From assembly GCA_900540475.1 (NCBI GenBank), contig UQGG01000054.1, forward strand, positions 1-49,421: DNA of 49,421 bases, written 5' to 3'. The notes under the pieces were generated by a model. It saw only the letters and a list, made by a program, of their open reading frames with translations. It was not told the origin of the DNA and did no database searches. The DNA comes from an uncultured Robinsoniella sp. (GTDB lineage: Bacteria > Bacillota > Clostridia > Lachnospirales > Lachnospiraceae). Positions 41,679 through 49,339 of the stretch are shown piece by piece (position 1 is the stretch's first letter; every line of letters starts with the position of its first letter). A program made the position numbers and the translations under genes.

Positions 41679-43919
41679 ATGAAGACAGAAGTCTATATCA
41701 TAAAAGGAATGACGTGTGCATCCTGCAGCAGCGCAGTTGAAAGGGTTACCAGAAAGATGGATGGCGTAACGAGAAGCGATGTCAATCTGGCAACCAATAA
41801 GATGACCATTGAGTATGAAGAAGAGAAGGTATCGCCGGAAGATATCATGAACCGGGTGGAACGGGCAGGCTTTGCGGCGGAACAGGAAGTTTTAAAAGAT
41901 GAAAAGAAAGTAAAGGAAGAAAAAGAGGAGCGGGAAGAAGCATCTCACAAGATCAAACGAAGACTGATAATCAGTATTGTACTTGCGGTTCCCCTGCTTT
42001 ATATTTCCATGGGGCATATGATCCCGTTCCCGCTGCCACTGCCGGGATTCCTGGATATGCATGAACAGCCCCTTAACTTTGCATTGGCACAGTTGATTCT
42101 TACCACATTTATATTAATCTGCGGAAGAAAATTTTATATAATCGGGTTTAAAACATTATTTCGAGGGCATCCAAATATGGACTCTCTGGTGGCAATTGGA
42201 ACGGGAAGTGCCTATGTATACAGCCTTGTGATGACGGCATTAATACCATCATCCCATATGTACGTGGAGCGTTTGTATTATGAATCAGCAGCGGTAGTTG
42301 TAACACTTGTAATGCTTGGTAAATATCTGGAGAGCCGCAGTAAAGGAAAGACATCGGAAGCGATTCAGAAATTAATGGAACTGGCTCCGGATGTAGCAGT
42401 GGTATTGCGGGAGAAAACGGAAATGGAAATTCCCACAACGGAAGTAAAAAAAGGTGATCTGTTATTGATCCGTCCGGGCAGCAGAGTTCCTTTGGATGGA
42501 GTTGTGGTCAGCGGAAGCAGCAGTGTGGATGAATCTATGCTGACCGGAGAAAGCATTCCTGTAGAGAAAAGTGCTGGTAGTGAAGTGATTGGCGGCAGTA
42601 TAAATTATAACGGATCCATGCAGGTAGAAGTAACCCATACGGGCAGTGATACTACATTGGCTAAAATCATTAAACTGATGGAAGATGCGCAGGGCAAGAA
42701 AGCGCCAATATCCAAACTGGCAGATACCGTGGCGGGGTATTTTGTACCGGCAGTTATTGTAATTGCAGTCGTTGCAGCAATTATCTGGGCTTTGGCCGGG
42801 CATGATCTGGCGTTTGTTTTAACCATATTTGTATCTGTATTAGTAATTGCATGCCCATGCGCCCTGGGACTGGCAACACCTACCGCAATTATGGTTGGTA
42901 CAGGGCTTGGTGCCAAGTACGGAATCCTGATTAAGAGCGGGGAAGCTTTAGAAATCACCCATAAAATTGATGCCGTTGTTCTGGATAAGACCGGAACCGT
43001 TACAGAAGGGAAACCAAGAGTTGTTGAAATTGTAAGCCCTGATATGGATGCAGAGGAATTGCTGCGGATTACGGCATCCTGTGAGCGGGATTCCGAACAT
43101 CCTCTGGGAAGAGCAATCGTAGAAGATGCGAAAAATAAAGGGATTGCATTAACAGAGCCGGAAGCATTTGAAAGCATTACCGGAAAAGGAATTAAAGCAG
43201 AATTTGCAGGAGATGAAGTATATATTGGAAATGAACGGATGATATCAGACCTGGGGATCGATCTGGGCAGTATGAAGCAGTCAGCAGATTCAATCGCAGA
43301 TAAAGGCCAGACACCAATGTTTGTAGTAATTGGAGGGGCGCTTAAAGGGATTGTCAGCGTAGCCGATACAATGAAGGCAACCAGTACCAAGGCAATTGAT
43401 GATATGAAGAAACTGGGAATCACCGTGACCATGCTTACAGGCGACAATAAACGAACGGCCCAGTATATTGGAAAACAGGCACACGTAGATCATGTAATTG
43501 CAGAAGTACTTCCTGGTGATAAAGCAGCAGTTGTAGCCGATCTGCAGAAACAGGGCAAAAAAGTCATGATGGTTGGAGACGGCATCAATGATGCTCCTGC
43601 ACTGGTGCAGGCTGACGTGGGAACTGCAATCGGAAGCGGAAGTGATATTGCTATGGAATCCAGTGATGTGGTATTAATGAGGTCAGATCTGCAGGATGTA
43701 TACCGGGCTATCAAACTGAGTAAAGCAACAATCCGGAATATCAAAGAGAATCTGTTCTGGGCATTTATTTTTAATACCATTGGAATTCCGGTGGCAGCAG
43801 GTGTATTGTATGCATTTGGCGGACCGCTGCTGAACCCTATTTTTGCAGGGCTTGCAATGTCCTTCAGTTCCGTTTTCGTAGTCAGCAACGCGCTTCGCCT
43901 GAAACGGCTGAAGTTATAA
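41679..43919 (+). CDS. copA: Copper-exporting P1B-type ATPase
   Basis: Residues 1-70 are a single heavy-metal-associated domain with Cys13/Cys16 (GMTCASC). A charged linker leads to eight membrane helices. The transport motif is Cys392-Pro393-Cys394 (ACPCALGLATPTA) and the phosphorylated residue is Asp436 (DKTGTVTEG). SEHPLG and GDGINDAPAL follow. It pumps Cu(I) out of the cell. A GGAAGGAGGAA site precedes the ATG. The full length of 746 residues is typical. csoR and copZ follow in the operon. Confidence 0.97.
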   Translation: MKTEVYIIKGMTCASCSSAVERVTRKMDGVTRSDVNLATNKMTIEYEEEKVSPEDIMNRVERAGFAAEQEVLKDEKKVKEEKEEREEASHKIKRRLIISIVLAVPLLYISMGHMIPFPLPLPGFLDMHEQPLNFALAQLILTTFILICGRKFYIIGFKTLFRGHPNMDSLVAIGTGSAYVYSLVMTALIPSSHMYVERLYYESAAVVVTLVMLGKYLESRSKGKTSEAIQKLMELAPDVAVVLREKTEMEIPTTEVKKGDLLLIRPGSRVPLDGVVVSGSSSVDESMLTGESIPVEKSAGSEVIGGSINYNGSMQVEVTHTGSDTTLAKIIKLMEDAQGKKAPISKLADTVAGYFVPAVIVIAVVAAIIWALAGHDLAFVLTIFVSVLVIACPCALGLATPTAIMVGTGLGAKYGILIKSGEALEITHKIDAVVLDKTGTVTEGKPRVVEIVSPDMDAEELLRITASCERDSEHPLGRAIVEDAKNKGIALTEPEAFESITGKGIKAEFAGDEVYIGNERMISDLGIDLGSMKQSADSIADKGQTPMFVVIGGALKGIVSVADTMKATSTKAIDDMKKLGITVTMLTGDNKRTAQYIGKQAHVDHVIAEVLPGDKAAVVADLQKQGKKVMMVGDGINDAPALVQADVGTAIGSGSDIAMESSDVVLMRSDLQDVYRAIKLSKATIRNIKENLFWAFIFNTIGIPVAAGVLYAFGGPLLNPIFAGLAMSFSSVFVVSNALRLKRLKL

Positions 43920-43942
43920 AATAGAGATTAAGAGGTGGACAG

Positions 43943-44245
43943 ATGAGCGAAGAAATATGTAATTGCGAAAAACATAAGCATAGGGAAGATAAGGAATATA
44001 AGGATCTGGTTCACCGTCTGAACCGTATCGAAGGGCAGATACGGGGAATTAAGAACATGGTGGAAGAAGAGCGGTATTGTGTGGACATTTTAACACAGGT
44101 TTCCGCCATCCAGTCAGCGCTAAACAGTTTCAATAAAAGCCTGCTGGCAAATCATATTAAATCCTGTGTGGTAGAAGATATACGGGGTGGAAATGACGAA
44201 GTAGTGGATGAATTGTGTAAAACCATTCAGAAGCTCATGAAATAG
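43943..44245 (+). CDS. csoR: Copper-sensing repressor CsoR
   Basis: The 100-residue helical protein of the CsoR/RcnR family has the Cu(I) ligand set Cys46, His71 and Cys75 with Tyr45 preceding, which matches copper-type CsoR. The N-terminus (CNCEKHKHRED) adds more potential metal ligands. It should bind the operator at 41644-41660 and release it when copper is present. GAGGTGG lies before the ATG, 23 bp after copA. Confidence 0.94.
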   Translation: MSEEICNCEKHKHREDKEYKDLVHRLNRIEGQIRGIKNMVEEERYCVDILTQVSAIQSALNSFNKSLLANHIKSCVVEDIRGGNDEVVDELCKTIQKLMK

Positions 44246-44300
44246 AAATTCTAAAATGAATTTATAGATAAAAATAATAATGAAAAAGGAGTGTACCATT

Positions 44301-44480
44301 ATGACAGTATTAAAAGTAGAGGAAATGCATTGCGAAAAATGCGTAGAAAGAATCAGTAAAGCTTTTGACAAGGCAGGACTTACCTATGAAGTAAACCTGG
44401 CAGATAAAACAGTTTCCATTGACGGATGTGAAAAATGCATTGCTACTGCAAAAGAAATTTTGGATGATCTGGGTTTCTAG
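44301..44480 (+). CDS. copZ: Heavy-metal-associated domain protein, CopZ-like
   Basis: A 59-residue HMA-fold protein with Cys11/Cys14 in MHCEKC and a second CEKC motif near residue 45 (DGCEKCIA). The second pair is unusual for CopZ. It probably carries Cu(I) to CopA. The start at 44301 is supported by AAAAAGGAG about 9 bp upstream; the earlier in-frame ATG at 44280 precedes this site. The stop codon TAG falls on the CTAG end of a repeat element. Confidence 0.85.
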   Translation: MTVLKVEEMHCEKCVERISKAFDKAGLTYEVNLADKTVSIDGCEKCIATAKEILDDLGF

Positions 44481-44620
44481 AACGTACTTTTGTATTATTT
44501 TCTGACAAACGTACATCACAGTTGGTGAAAGATTTGTCCCGGATGAAGACCGACAAGCGTGCTATGTAACCTGAATTCGGGGCAAATGTTGAGATAAGGC
44601 AGAAAAAGAAGGGATTTTTA
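44478..44620 (-). repeat. Diverged reverse-oriented copy of the 166-bp element
   Basis: Read on the plus strand, it aligns with the complement of 28726-28891 from the CTAGA(A/G)CGT end onward. The block 44561-44587 (27 nt) is identical to the complement of 28781-28807, and 44531-44548 matches with one difference. The distal end is decayed and the terminal repeat there is not recognisable, so the right boundary is approximate. The inner stem is partly kept (AGCGTGCT). Confidence 0.75.
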
Positions 44621-44643
44621 TATGAATGAATCACTTCTTTTTT
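44602..44643 (+). terminator. Possible terminator of the copper operon
   Basis: AAAAAGAAG near 44603 can pair with CTTCTTTTT near 44634-44642 around a long loop, followed by the end of a T run. The stem is A+T rich, so the call is moderate. Confidence 0.45.
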
Positions 44644-44683
44644 AATCGTTATAAGTATTCACATCTGTATTGAACAATTAAAA

Positions 44684-45358
44684 ATGGAAGAGGCGGCGAA
44701 ATTGAAGCACAAAGCGAAAAAGGAAGACAAGATCAAAATTATCCACAGCACAGAATTTGATGATTTCAACGATGGAGATATTCTGATTGTCAATGACACC
44801 TGGTACGGCGGTGTCTGGGCGAAAGATGAAGCTGGAGTATCAGTGGCTGTAAATGAGGATGCTTATGAGATTTTAGAAGCGGCAACATGCAACAAATCAG
44901 AAGAAAAGAAAAATCACGATGCAGTGGTATTGGATAAGTTTACAATCATGCATGGAAATGAATGGATGCAGCCGGATAAAATTAAAAATCTGCTGGGTCA
45001 GACTTACTGGGCAAACGCCAGGGATATGGAAACCATAAAAAAGTCAATTGACAATTCTCTGTGTTATGGAGCATTTCGCATTGACAATGGGGAACAGATT
45101 GCATTTGCACGTGTGCTGACAGATTATGCCACGACCTTTTATCTTTGCGATGTGGTGGTAGATGAACAATACCGGGGAGTTGGCATCGGGAAGGCTATGC
45201 TTACGGCAATCCAGGAAAATGAGGAAATATCCTCTTTGCGAGGAATATTGGCAACACATGATGCCCATGAATTTTATAAGCAATTCGGTTTTATGGATGA
45301 GGGTAAAACTTTTATGGGAAAGCCCAGAATAGCATCCGATAAAAAGGAGGAAGATTAG
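44684..45358 (+). CDS. GNAT-family acetyltransferase with N-terminal extension
   Basis: Residues ~95-215 are a GNAT domain with the acetyl-CoA loop EQYRGVGIGKAM near 160-171 and the C-terminal AHEFYKQFGF. Residues 1-75 form an acidic extension of unknown origin (KIKIIHSTEFDDFNDGDILIVNDTWYGG). The ATG at 44684 has no good ribosome site; a TTG at 44702 preceded by GAAGAGG is an alternative. A decayed repeat element ends shortly upstream. The substrate is unknown. The hydrolase gene begins 2 bp after the stop, so the two are coexpressed. Confidence 0.8.
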   Translation: MEEAAKLKHKAKKEDKIKIIHSTEFDDFNDGDILIVNDTWYGGVWAKDEAGVSVAVNEDAYEILEAATCNKSEEKKNHDAVVLDKFTIMHGNEWMQPDKIKNLLGQTYWANARDMETIKKSIDNSLCYGAFRIDNGEQIAFARVLTDYATTFYLCDVVVDEQYRGVGIGKAMLTAIQENEEISSLRGILATHDAHEFYKQFGFMDEGKTFMGKPRIASDKKEED

Positions 45359-45359
45359 C

Positions 45360-46184
45360 ATGCAGGAGTGCATTAATGGAATACAAGTCCATTATGAAGT
45401 GAGAGGAGAGGGAAAGCCGGTCATCATGCTTCACGGCTGTGGATGTGATTACCGGTTAATGTCCGGATGTATGGAACCGGTATTCCAGGGGCATCAGGGA
45501 TATCAGCGTATCTATATAGATTTACCCGGGATGGGAGAGACAAATGCCCCGCTTTCAGCCGGAAGTTCAGATCAGATACTGGAAACTTTAATAGCATTTA
45601 TTAAGAAAATGACGAAAGGTTCTTTCCTGATTGCGGGAGAATCCTATGGGGGCTATCTGGCAAGGGGGATTGTGACCAGGTTATACAAGGATATAGACGG
45701 GCTCCTTATGATTTGTCCGGTAATCGTACCAAAGCATAGCAAGCGTAATGTGCCGGAGAAAGCAGCCCTGATGTATGATGAAGAATTTTTAAGGGGACTT
45801 TCTCAGGAAGAAAGAGAAGCTTATTGCGGATATGCTGTTGTTGCAAACCAGGATGTCTATCAGCGTTTCCGGGATGACATTCTTCCAGGCCTGAAAATGG
45901 CAGATACACCTTTTATAGAAACGCTGCAAAATAACTATGCTTTTTCCTGGGATATAGATAGGATAAGCCGAGAATTAAAATTTGAGAAACCCGTTCTATT
46001 GCTTGCCGGGCGTCAGGATAACTGCGTAGGATATGAGGATTTATGGAACATCATGGGAGATTACCCCAGGGGTACATTTGCAGTACTGGATATGGCGGGG
46101 CATAATTTGCAGATTGAACAGCCGGGGCTATTCCATTCACTAGTGAAGGAGTGGATACAGAGGACAGAAGTAAGCAGTACATAA
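45360..46184 (+). CDS. Alpha/beta hydrolase
   Basis: A 274-residue alpha/beta-hydrolase-fold protein. The oxyanion motif is His25-Gly26 (MLHGCGCD). The nucleophile Ser95 sits in AGESYGG, and the acid and base are most likely Asp220 (AGRQDN) and His248 (MAGHNLQ). The predicted reaction is hydrolysis of an ester or amide of a small molecule; the substrate cannot be told. AAAAAGGAGGAAG in the end of the GNAT gene serves as ribosome site. Confidence 0.87.
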   Translation: MQECINGIQVHYEVRGEGKPVIMLHGCGCDYRLMSGCMEPVFQGHQGYQRIYIDLPGMGETNAPLSAGSSDQILETLIAFIKKMTKGSFLIAGESYGGYLARGIVTRLYKDIDGLLMICPVIVPKHSKRNVPEKAALMYDEEFLRGLSQEEREAYCGYAVVANQDVYQRFRDDILPGLKMADTPFIETLQNNYAFSWDIDRISRELKFEKPVLLLAGRQDNCVGYEDLWNIMGDYPRGTFAVLDMAGHNLQIEQPGLFHSLVKEWIQRTEVSST

Positions 46185-46207
46185 ATCGGAAATCAGTAAG
46201 TGATAGC

Positions 46208-46258
46208 TAAGCCAAAAAGTACCTTTTCTTTCTAAGAGAAAAGATACCTTTTGGCTTA
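46208..46258. terminator. Bidirectional terminator between hydrolase and tspO
   Basis: A long imperfect stem pairs TAAGCCAAAAAGTA with TACCTTTTGGCTTA and continues inward through CTTTTCTT/AAGAGAAAAG-like pairing. It lies between convergent genes. Confidence 0.75.
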
Positions 46259-46277
46259 ACTTCATGGAAATATGTTA

Positions 46278-46745
46278 TTATTTGTTCAATAGGCAGATGG
46301 ATAAATTTAAGTATGCTGCAAAAATGCACCAAAGAAGATATGGGATCTGCAGATAAGCAGCCAAAGGATTGATTTTGTAAAACTTAAGGATCATTATAAT
46401 AATAACTGTGATTAATAGGAGCAGCCAGATAAAAGCGAATAAGTAAAATTCCAGGTTAAAAAAGATCAGACTCCAGAAAAAATTAAGTGCAAGCTGCAAT
46501 GCATACCAAATCAATGCATTTTTTGTATCTTCACTACCGGAAGTAATGATAAGATAGCAGGAAATTCCCATTAAAATATACAAAATGGTCCATACAATGG
46601 GAAATATTGCACCGGGAGGGCTGACAGATGATTTATTCAGCATTTCATAGGTATCTGACGGGCTGCGGGTCAGCAAGGCGGAAATCTGCCCGACTGCCAG
46701 CGGAATTAAGATGCTGATCCATAATTTATCAAATTTAATCTTCAT
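46278..46745 (-). CDS. tspO: TspO/MBR-family membrane protein
   Basis: A 155-residue protein with five predicted membrane helices of the TspO family. Recognisable parts are the loop SSVSPPGAIFPIVWTILYILMG after helix 1, the NFFWSLIFFNLEFY segment, and AAYLQIPYLLWCIFAAYLNLSI at the end. TspO binds porphyrins and has been linked to tetrapyrrole and stress handling. The gene stands alone; the region upstream of its start (46746-46903) shows no other feature that I recognise. Confidence 0.9.
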   Translation of the reverse strand: MKIKFDKLWISILIPLAVGQISALLTRSPSDTYEMLNKSSVSPPGAIFPIVWTILYILMGISCYLIITSGSEDTKNALIWYALQLALNFFWSLIFFNLEFYLFAFIWLLLLITVIIIMILKFYKINPLAAYLQIPYLLWCIFAAYLNLSICLLNK

Positions 46746-46903
46746 ACTGTAATCCTGTTTCTTTCAATATATGTGACAAATGTTGGATATATGAAGAAAA
46801 TATGGAAGAAACTCCTGTCTGAAAAGTAAATAAGGGCTCATAAAAAATTATGGAGAAATTATAGAAAATAAAACAGATAGTAAAAAATTTGAGCAAAAAA
46901 ATA

Positions 46904-46974
46904 AGCGGGTGATGGGAATCGAACCCACGTATCCAGCTTGGAAGGCTGGTGTTCTACCATTGAACTACACCCGC
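46904..46974 (-). tRNA. tRNA-Gly (TCC)
   Basis: The minus-strand cloverleaf has acceptor GCGGGTG/CACCCGC, the anticodon loop CTTCCAA (anticodon TCC) and the T arm GTGGGTTCGATTCCCAT. The CCA end is not encoded. It is adjacent to tRNA-Pro, in the same orientation, with 7 bp between. Confidence 0.96.
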
Positions 46975-46981
46975 ATAAAAG

Positions 46982-47056
46982 TCGGGGTGACAGGATTCGA
47001 ACCTGCGACCTCCTGGTCCCAAACCAGGCGCTCTAGCCAAGCTGAGCCACACCCCG
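46982..47056 (-). tRNA. tRNA-Pro (TGG)
   Basis: The minus-strand cloverleaf has acceptor CGGGGTG/CACCCCG, anticodon loop TTTGGGA (anticodon TGG) and T arm GCAGGTTCGAATCCTGT. The CCA end is not encoded. It is the first gene of a two-tRNA transcript. Confidence 0.96.
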
Positions 47057-47103
47057 TAATAAAGTTTTTCGCTTTTTGTTAACCAGCGAACGAATATTAT
47101 GTT

Positions 47104-47131
47104 ATCATACCTTGAAAATAAATGCAAGCAA
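47104..47131 (-). promoter_or_regulatory. Promoter of the tRNA pair
   Basis: On the minus strand TTGCTT (47126-47131) and TATGAT (47104-47109) with a 16-bp spacer, about 48 bp before the tRNA-Pro gene. Confidence 0.5.
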
Positions 47132-47350
47132 TTTTTTGTATTTTTTCCAAAATTAATAAATTAATGAAATTAGTCAGATAAGTACATTGTAAATCCTTTA
47201 AAATAGATGGCTGGAATATTATTTATGATAAAAACCAAGATAAGTTATCTATTGATATATATACATCTGTCTTTCAGGAGTGTAGAATATAATCAATTCC
47301 AGCATAGAAAAGCAGGTATAACCAGCAGCAAAATTTATGGAGGTGACAGC

Positions 47351-47872
47351 ATGATGGTAAATGAATCGGTAACTATTATATCAGATCAGATGGAACGGGC
47401 ATTGTGGGAAGTAAAAAATGTAATCGACTGTATACCGGAGGAATTATGGAATAAAAAATATTGTGAAATGCCTTTGTGGAAACATGTATATCATATGCTT
47501 CATTCATTGGATCTTTGGTTTATCAACCCCAGAGACGACCAGTTTCGGGAGCCATCCATACACGAAAAAGATCTGAATAACCTGGATGTGGTTTCTGAAA
47601 AAGAATTAACACGTATTGAAATAGATTCTTATTATGCCCGGACAGAGATAAAGATTCGACAGTACCTTCTTGCATTAAAAGAGAAAGAGCTGTTAGCGTA
47701 CCCCGAATCCTGTGAATATAACAGATTCACGCTGATTATTGCCCAGATCAGGCATTTGCACACGCATATGGGAATGATTATGGGGTTTATCGTAGCAGAT
47801 ACGAATTTATGGCCCCGGGTTCTTGGGCTGGAGGGAATCATACCGGATGGCAATTACGACAAATATTTTTGA
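47351..47872 (+). CDS. DinB-like four-helix protein
   Basis: A 173-residue helical protein similar to the DinB/DUF1569-type metal-binding family. Histidines likely to bind a metal are at 45, 48 and 51 (WKHVYHMLHSLDLW) and at 135, 137 and 139 (IRHLHTHMGM). The start at 47351 is fixed by GGAGGTGA at 47339-47346; a longer in-frame ATG at 47207 would add an implausible leader. Many relatives are thiol S-transferases, but this activity is not evident here. The gene is followed by a LacI regulator. Confidence 0.78.
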   Translation: MMVNESVTIISDQMERALWEVKNVIDCIPEELWNKKYCEMPLWKHVYHMLHSLDLWFINPRDDQFREPSIHEKDLNNLDVVSEKELTRIEIDSYYARTEIKIRQYLLALKEKELLAYPESCEYNRFTLIIAQIRHLHTHMGMIMGFIVADTNLWPRVLGLEGIIPDGNYDKYF

Positions 47873-47906
47873 AACCACATGACAGATTTCTCTGAAAATG
47901 TGCCTC

Positions 47907-47935
47907 TTGCACATTTGTAATAGATATGGTATAAA
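47907..47935 (+). promoter_or_regulatory. Promoter of the second LacI regulator
   Basis: TTGCAC (47907-47912), 17-bp spacer, TATAAA (47930-47935), 24 bp before the ATG. Confidence 0.6.
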
Positions 47936-47959
47936 GAATGGTACGGGAGGCGCTATGGT

Positions 47960-48994
47960 ATGAAGAATAAAAAGGTGACAATTAAAGAAATTGCAGAGAG
48001 AACCGGGGTTTCTATTGGTACGGTACACAGAGCGATCTATGGAAAAGAGGGTGTCAGTGAGGCTACCAGAAAACGTATCCTGGATGAAGTAGAGAAAATG
48101 GACTATCATATAGATGAGGCAGCTTCCAGTTTGAAGCGTAAGATATTGAACATTGCCGTGGTGATGCCAAAAGCATGTGGGGAAGAACGTTTTTTTCTGA
48201 GAGGTGTATGGCAGGGGATCCGGGAAGTGGATGCTGAGCTTGGAAGTAATAAAGTTCATTTTCAATATATTGAATCAGATTATGGCTTATACTGTATCTC
48301 AGATCAGCTTCGGATTTTATATGATACTATGCTGGATGATGTCGATGGCTTGATTACAATTTCTGACAGCAATGAATGCAATGACTGGATAGCCCGTTTC
48401 CACAAGCAGGGAATTACGGTTATTCTGATTGCCAGCAATGAGCGGGTGGAGCATTGTTTTTGCAGTGTGAAGGTAGATCATAAAAAAGCGGGGAAACTGG
48501 CAGCTGAGTTCTTAAAGACCTCGTGTCATGGAAATAATGGTAAAATACTAGTGCTGACCGGAGATGAGAAAATTCTGAGCAACCAGAATTATGCAGCAAG
48601 TTTTACGGAACAGTTTGGATCGGATGAGTTGATAAAAGTAAAAGGTTTTGGAAAAGAAGAAATTTATGACAAATGTCGGCAGCTGCTTTTAACCGAGCCG
48701 ATTAAAGCGGTGTTTACCTGTAATGCAAGAAATACATATGTACTATGCCAGCTGTTAAAAGAAGAGGATATGAGGGCCCCGGTTTTTGTAGGCACGGATG
48801 TCTTCTATGAGTTGGAACCTTTTTTTGAAGAAAATATCCTGAATGCATCGATCTGCCAGCATACGAAAGAGCAGGGACGGCGTGCTGCAGAAATACTTTA
48901 CCGTTATCTGGTTACCGGCAGCCGGGAGAATAATAAAGAGGTACTTCCCATTGGTATTGTTATGAAAAGTAATTATGAATATTATATTTGTTAG
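47960..48994 (+). CDS. LacI-family regulator with sugar-binding domain
   Basis: Residues 4-52 are a LacI helix-turn-helix (TIKEIAERTGVSIGTVHRAIYG). Residues 60-340 are a periplasmic-binding-like sensor (NIAVVMPKACGEERFFLRGV, KILVLTGDEKILSNQNYAASF, VFVGTDVFYELEPF), closest in style to regulators with ribose-type binding domains. GGGAGGCG precedes the ATG. Genes it controls lie outside the window or are not obvious: no operator-like palindrome or transporter is near. The gene is followed by a hairpin and then a repeat. Confidence 0.9.
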   Translation: MKNKKVTIKEIAERTGVSIGTVHRAIYGKEGVSEATRKRILDEVEKMDYHIDEAASSLKRKILNIAVVMPKACGEERFFLRGVWQGIREVDAELGSNKVHFQYIESDYGLYCISDQLRILYDTMLDDVDGLITISDSNECNDWIARFHKQGITVILIASNERVEHCFCSVKVDHKKAGKLAAEFLKTSCHGNNGKILVLTGDEKILSNQNYAASFTEQFGSDELIKVKGFGKEEIYDKCRQLLLTEPIKAVFTCNARNTYVLCQLLKEEDMRAPVFVGTDVFYELEPFFEENILNASICQHTKEQGRRAAEILYRYLVTGSRENNKEVLPIGIVMKSNYEYYIC

Positions 48995-49018
48995 ACTGAA
49001 TGAAAGAGTGAATTCTGT

Positions 49019-49053
49019 CAGCAGTACACTCCATAAAGTGCGGTGTACTGCTG
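49019..49053 (+). terminator. Hairpin after the second LacI gene
   Basis: CAGCAGTACAC pairs perfectly with GTGTACTGCTG around a 13-nt loop. The following TTTGAAG is a poor U run, so termination is likely but not certain. Confidence 0.6.
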
Positions 49054-49102
49054 TTTGAAGAAAATTTGAATAACGTTTCTAACGAAAGTTTTAGCAGAGA
49101 GC

Positions 49103-49169
49103 AAATAAAAAGCAGAGAAAGATGATTCACGTCATTGCGACGTTGAGCATTTTTCTCTGCTTTTTATTT
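49103..49169. terminator. Long perfect hairpin, terminator-like
   Basis: AAATAAAAAGCAGAGAAA (49103-49120) and its exact complement (49152-49169) form an 18-bp perfect stem around a 31-nt loop. The ends are A-rich and T-rich, so it could terminate transcription from either side. Confidence 0.6.
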
Positions 49170-49231
49170 CCTGGGGGGGAATATTCCTATGGTGAATACT
49201 TTATATGTGGTCTATGAAATGTATTATATTT

Positions 49232-49339
49232 GGGTTTTGCTGAGTAAGGGACGCTTTGTGTAATATAAGTAGTGTACGGAAAGATGGGCGTGGGAAACTG
49301 GTATGGACTCCGTCAGCTGGCCGCAGAACTGGTATTTTC
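49232..49339 (+). repeat. Right copy of the ~105-bp inverted repeat
   Basis: It is the plus-strand counterpart of 262-368, starting with GGGTTTTGCTGAG and ending GAACTGGTATTTTC. Beyond 49339 the two copies differ entirely, which marks a clear boundary. The sequence that follows contains a GCGGGCA/TGCCCGC hairpin (49370-49376 with 49412-49418) with an inner GAAAT/ATTTC stem. Confidence 0.8.

Noticed and set aside
42605..43447. Long open frame antisense to copA
   Set aside because: It is the shadow of a strongly conserved ATPase gene; composition is Ser/Ile-rich and domain-free.
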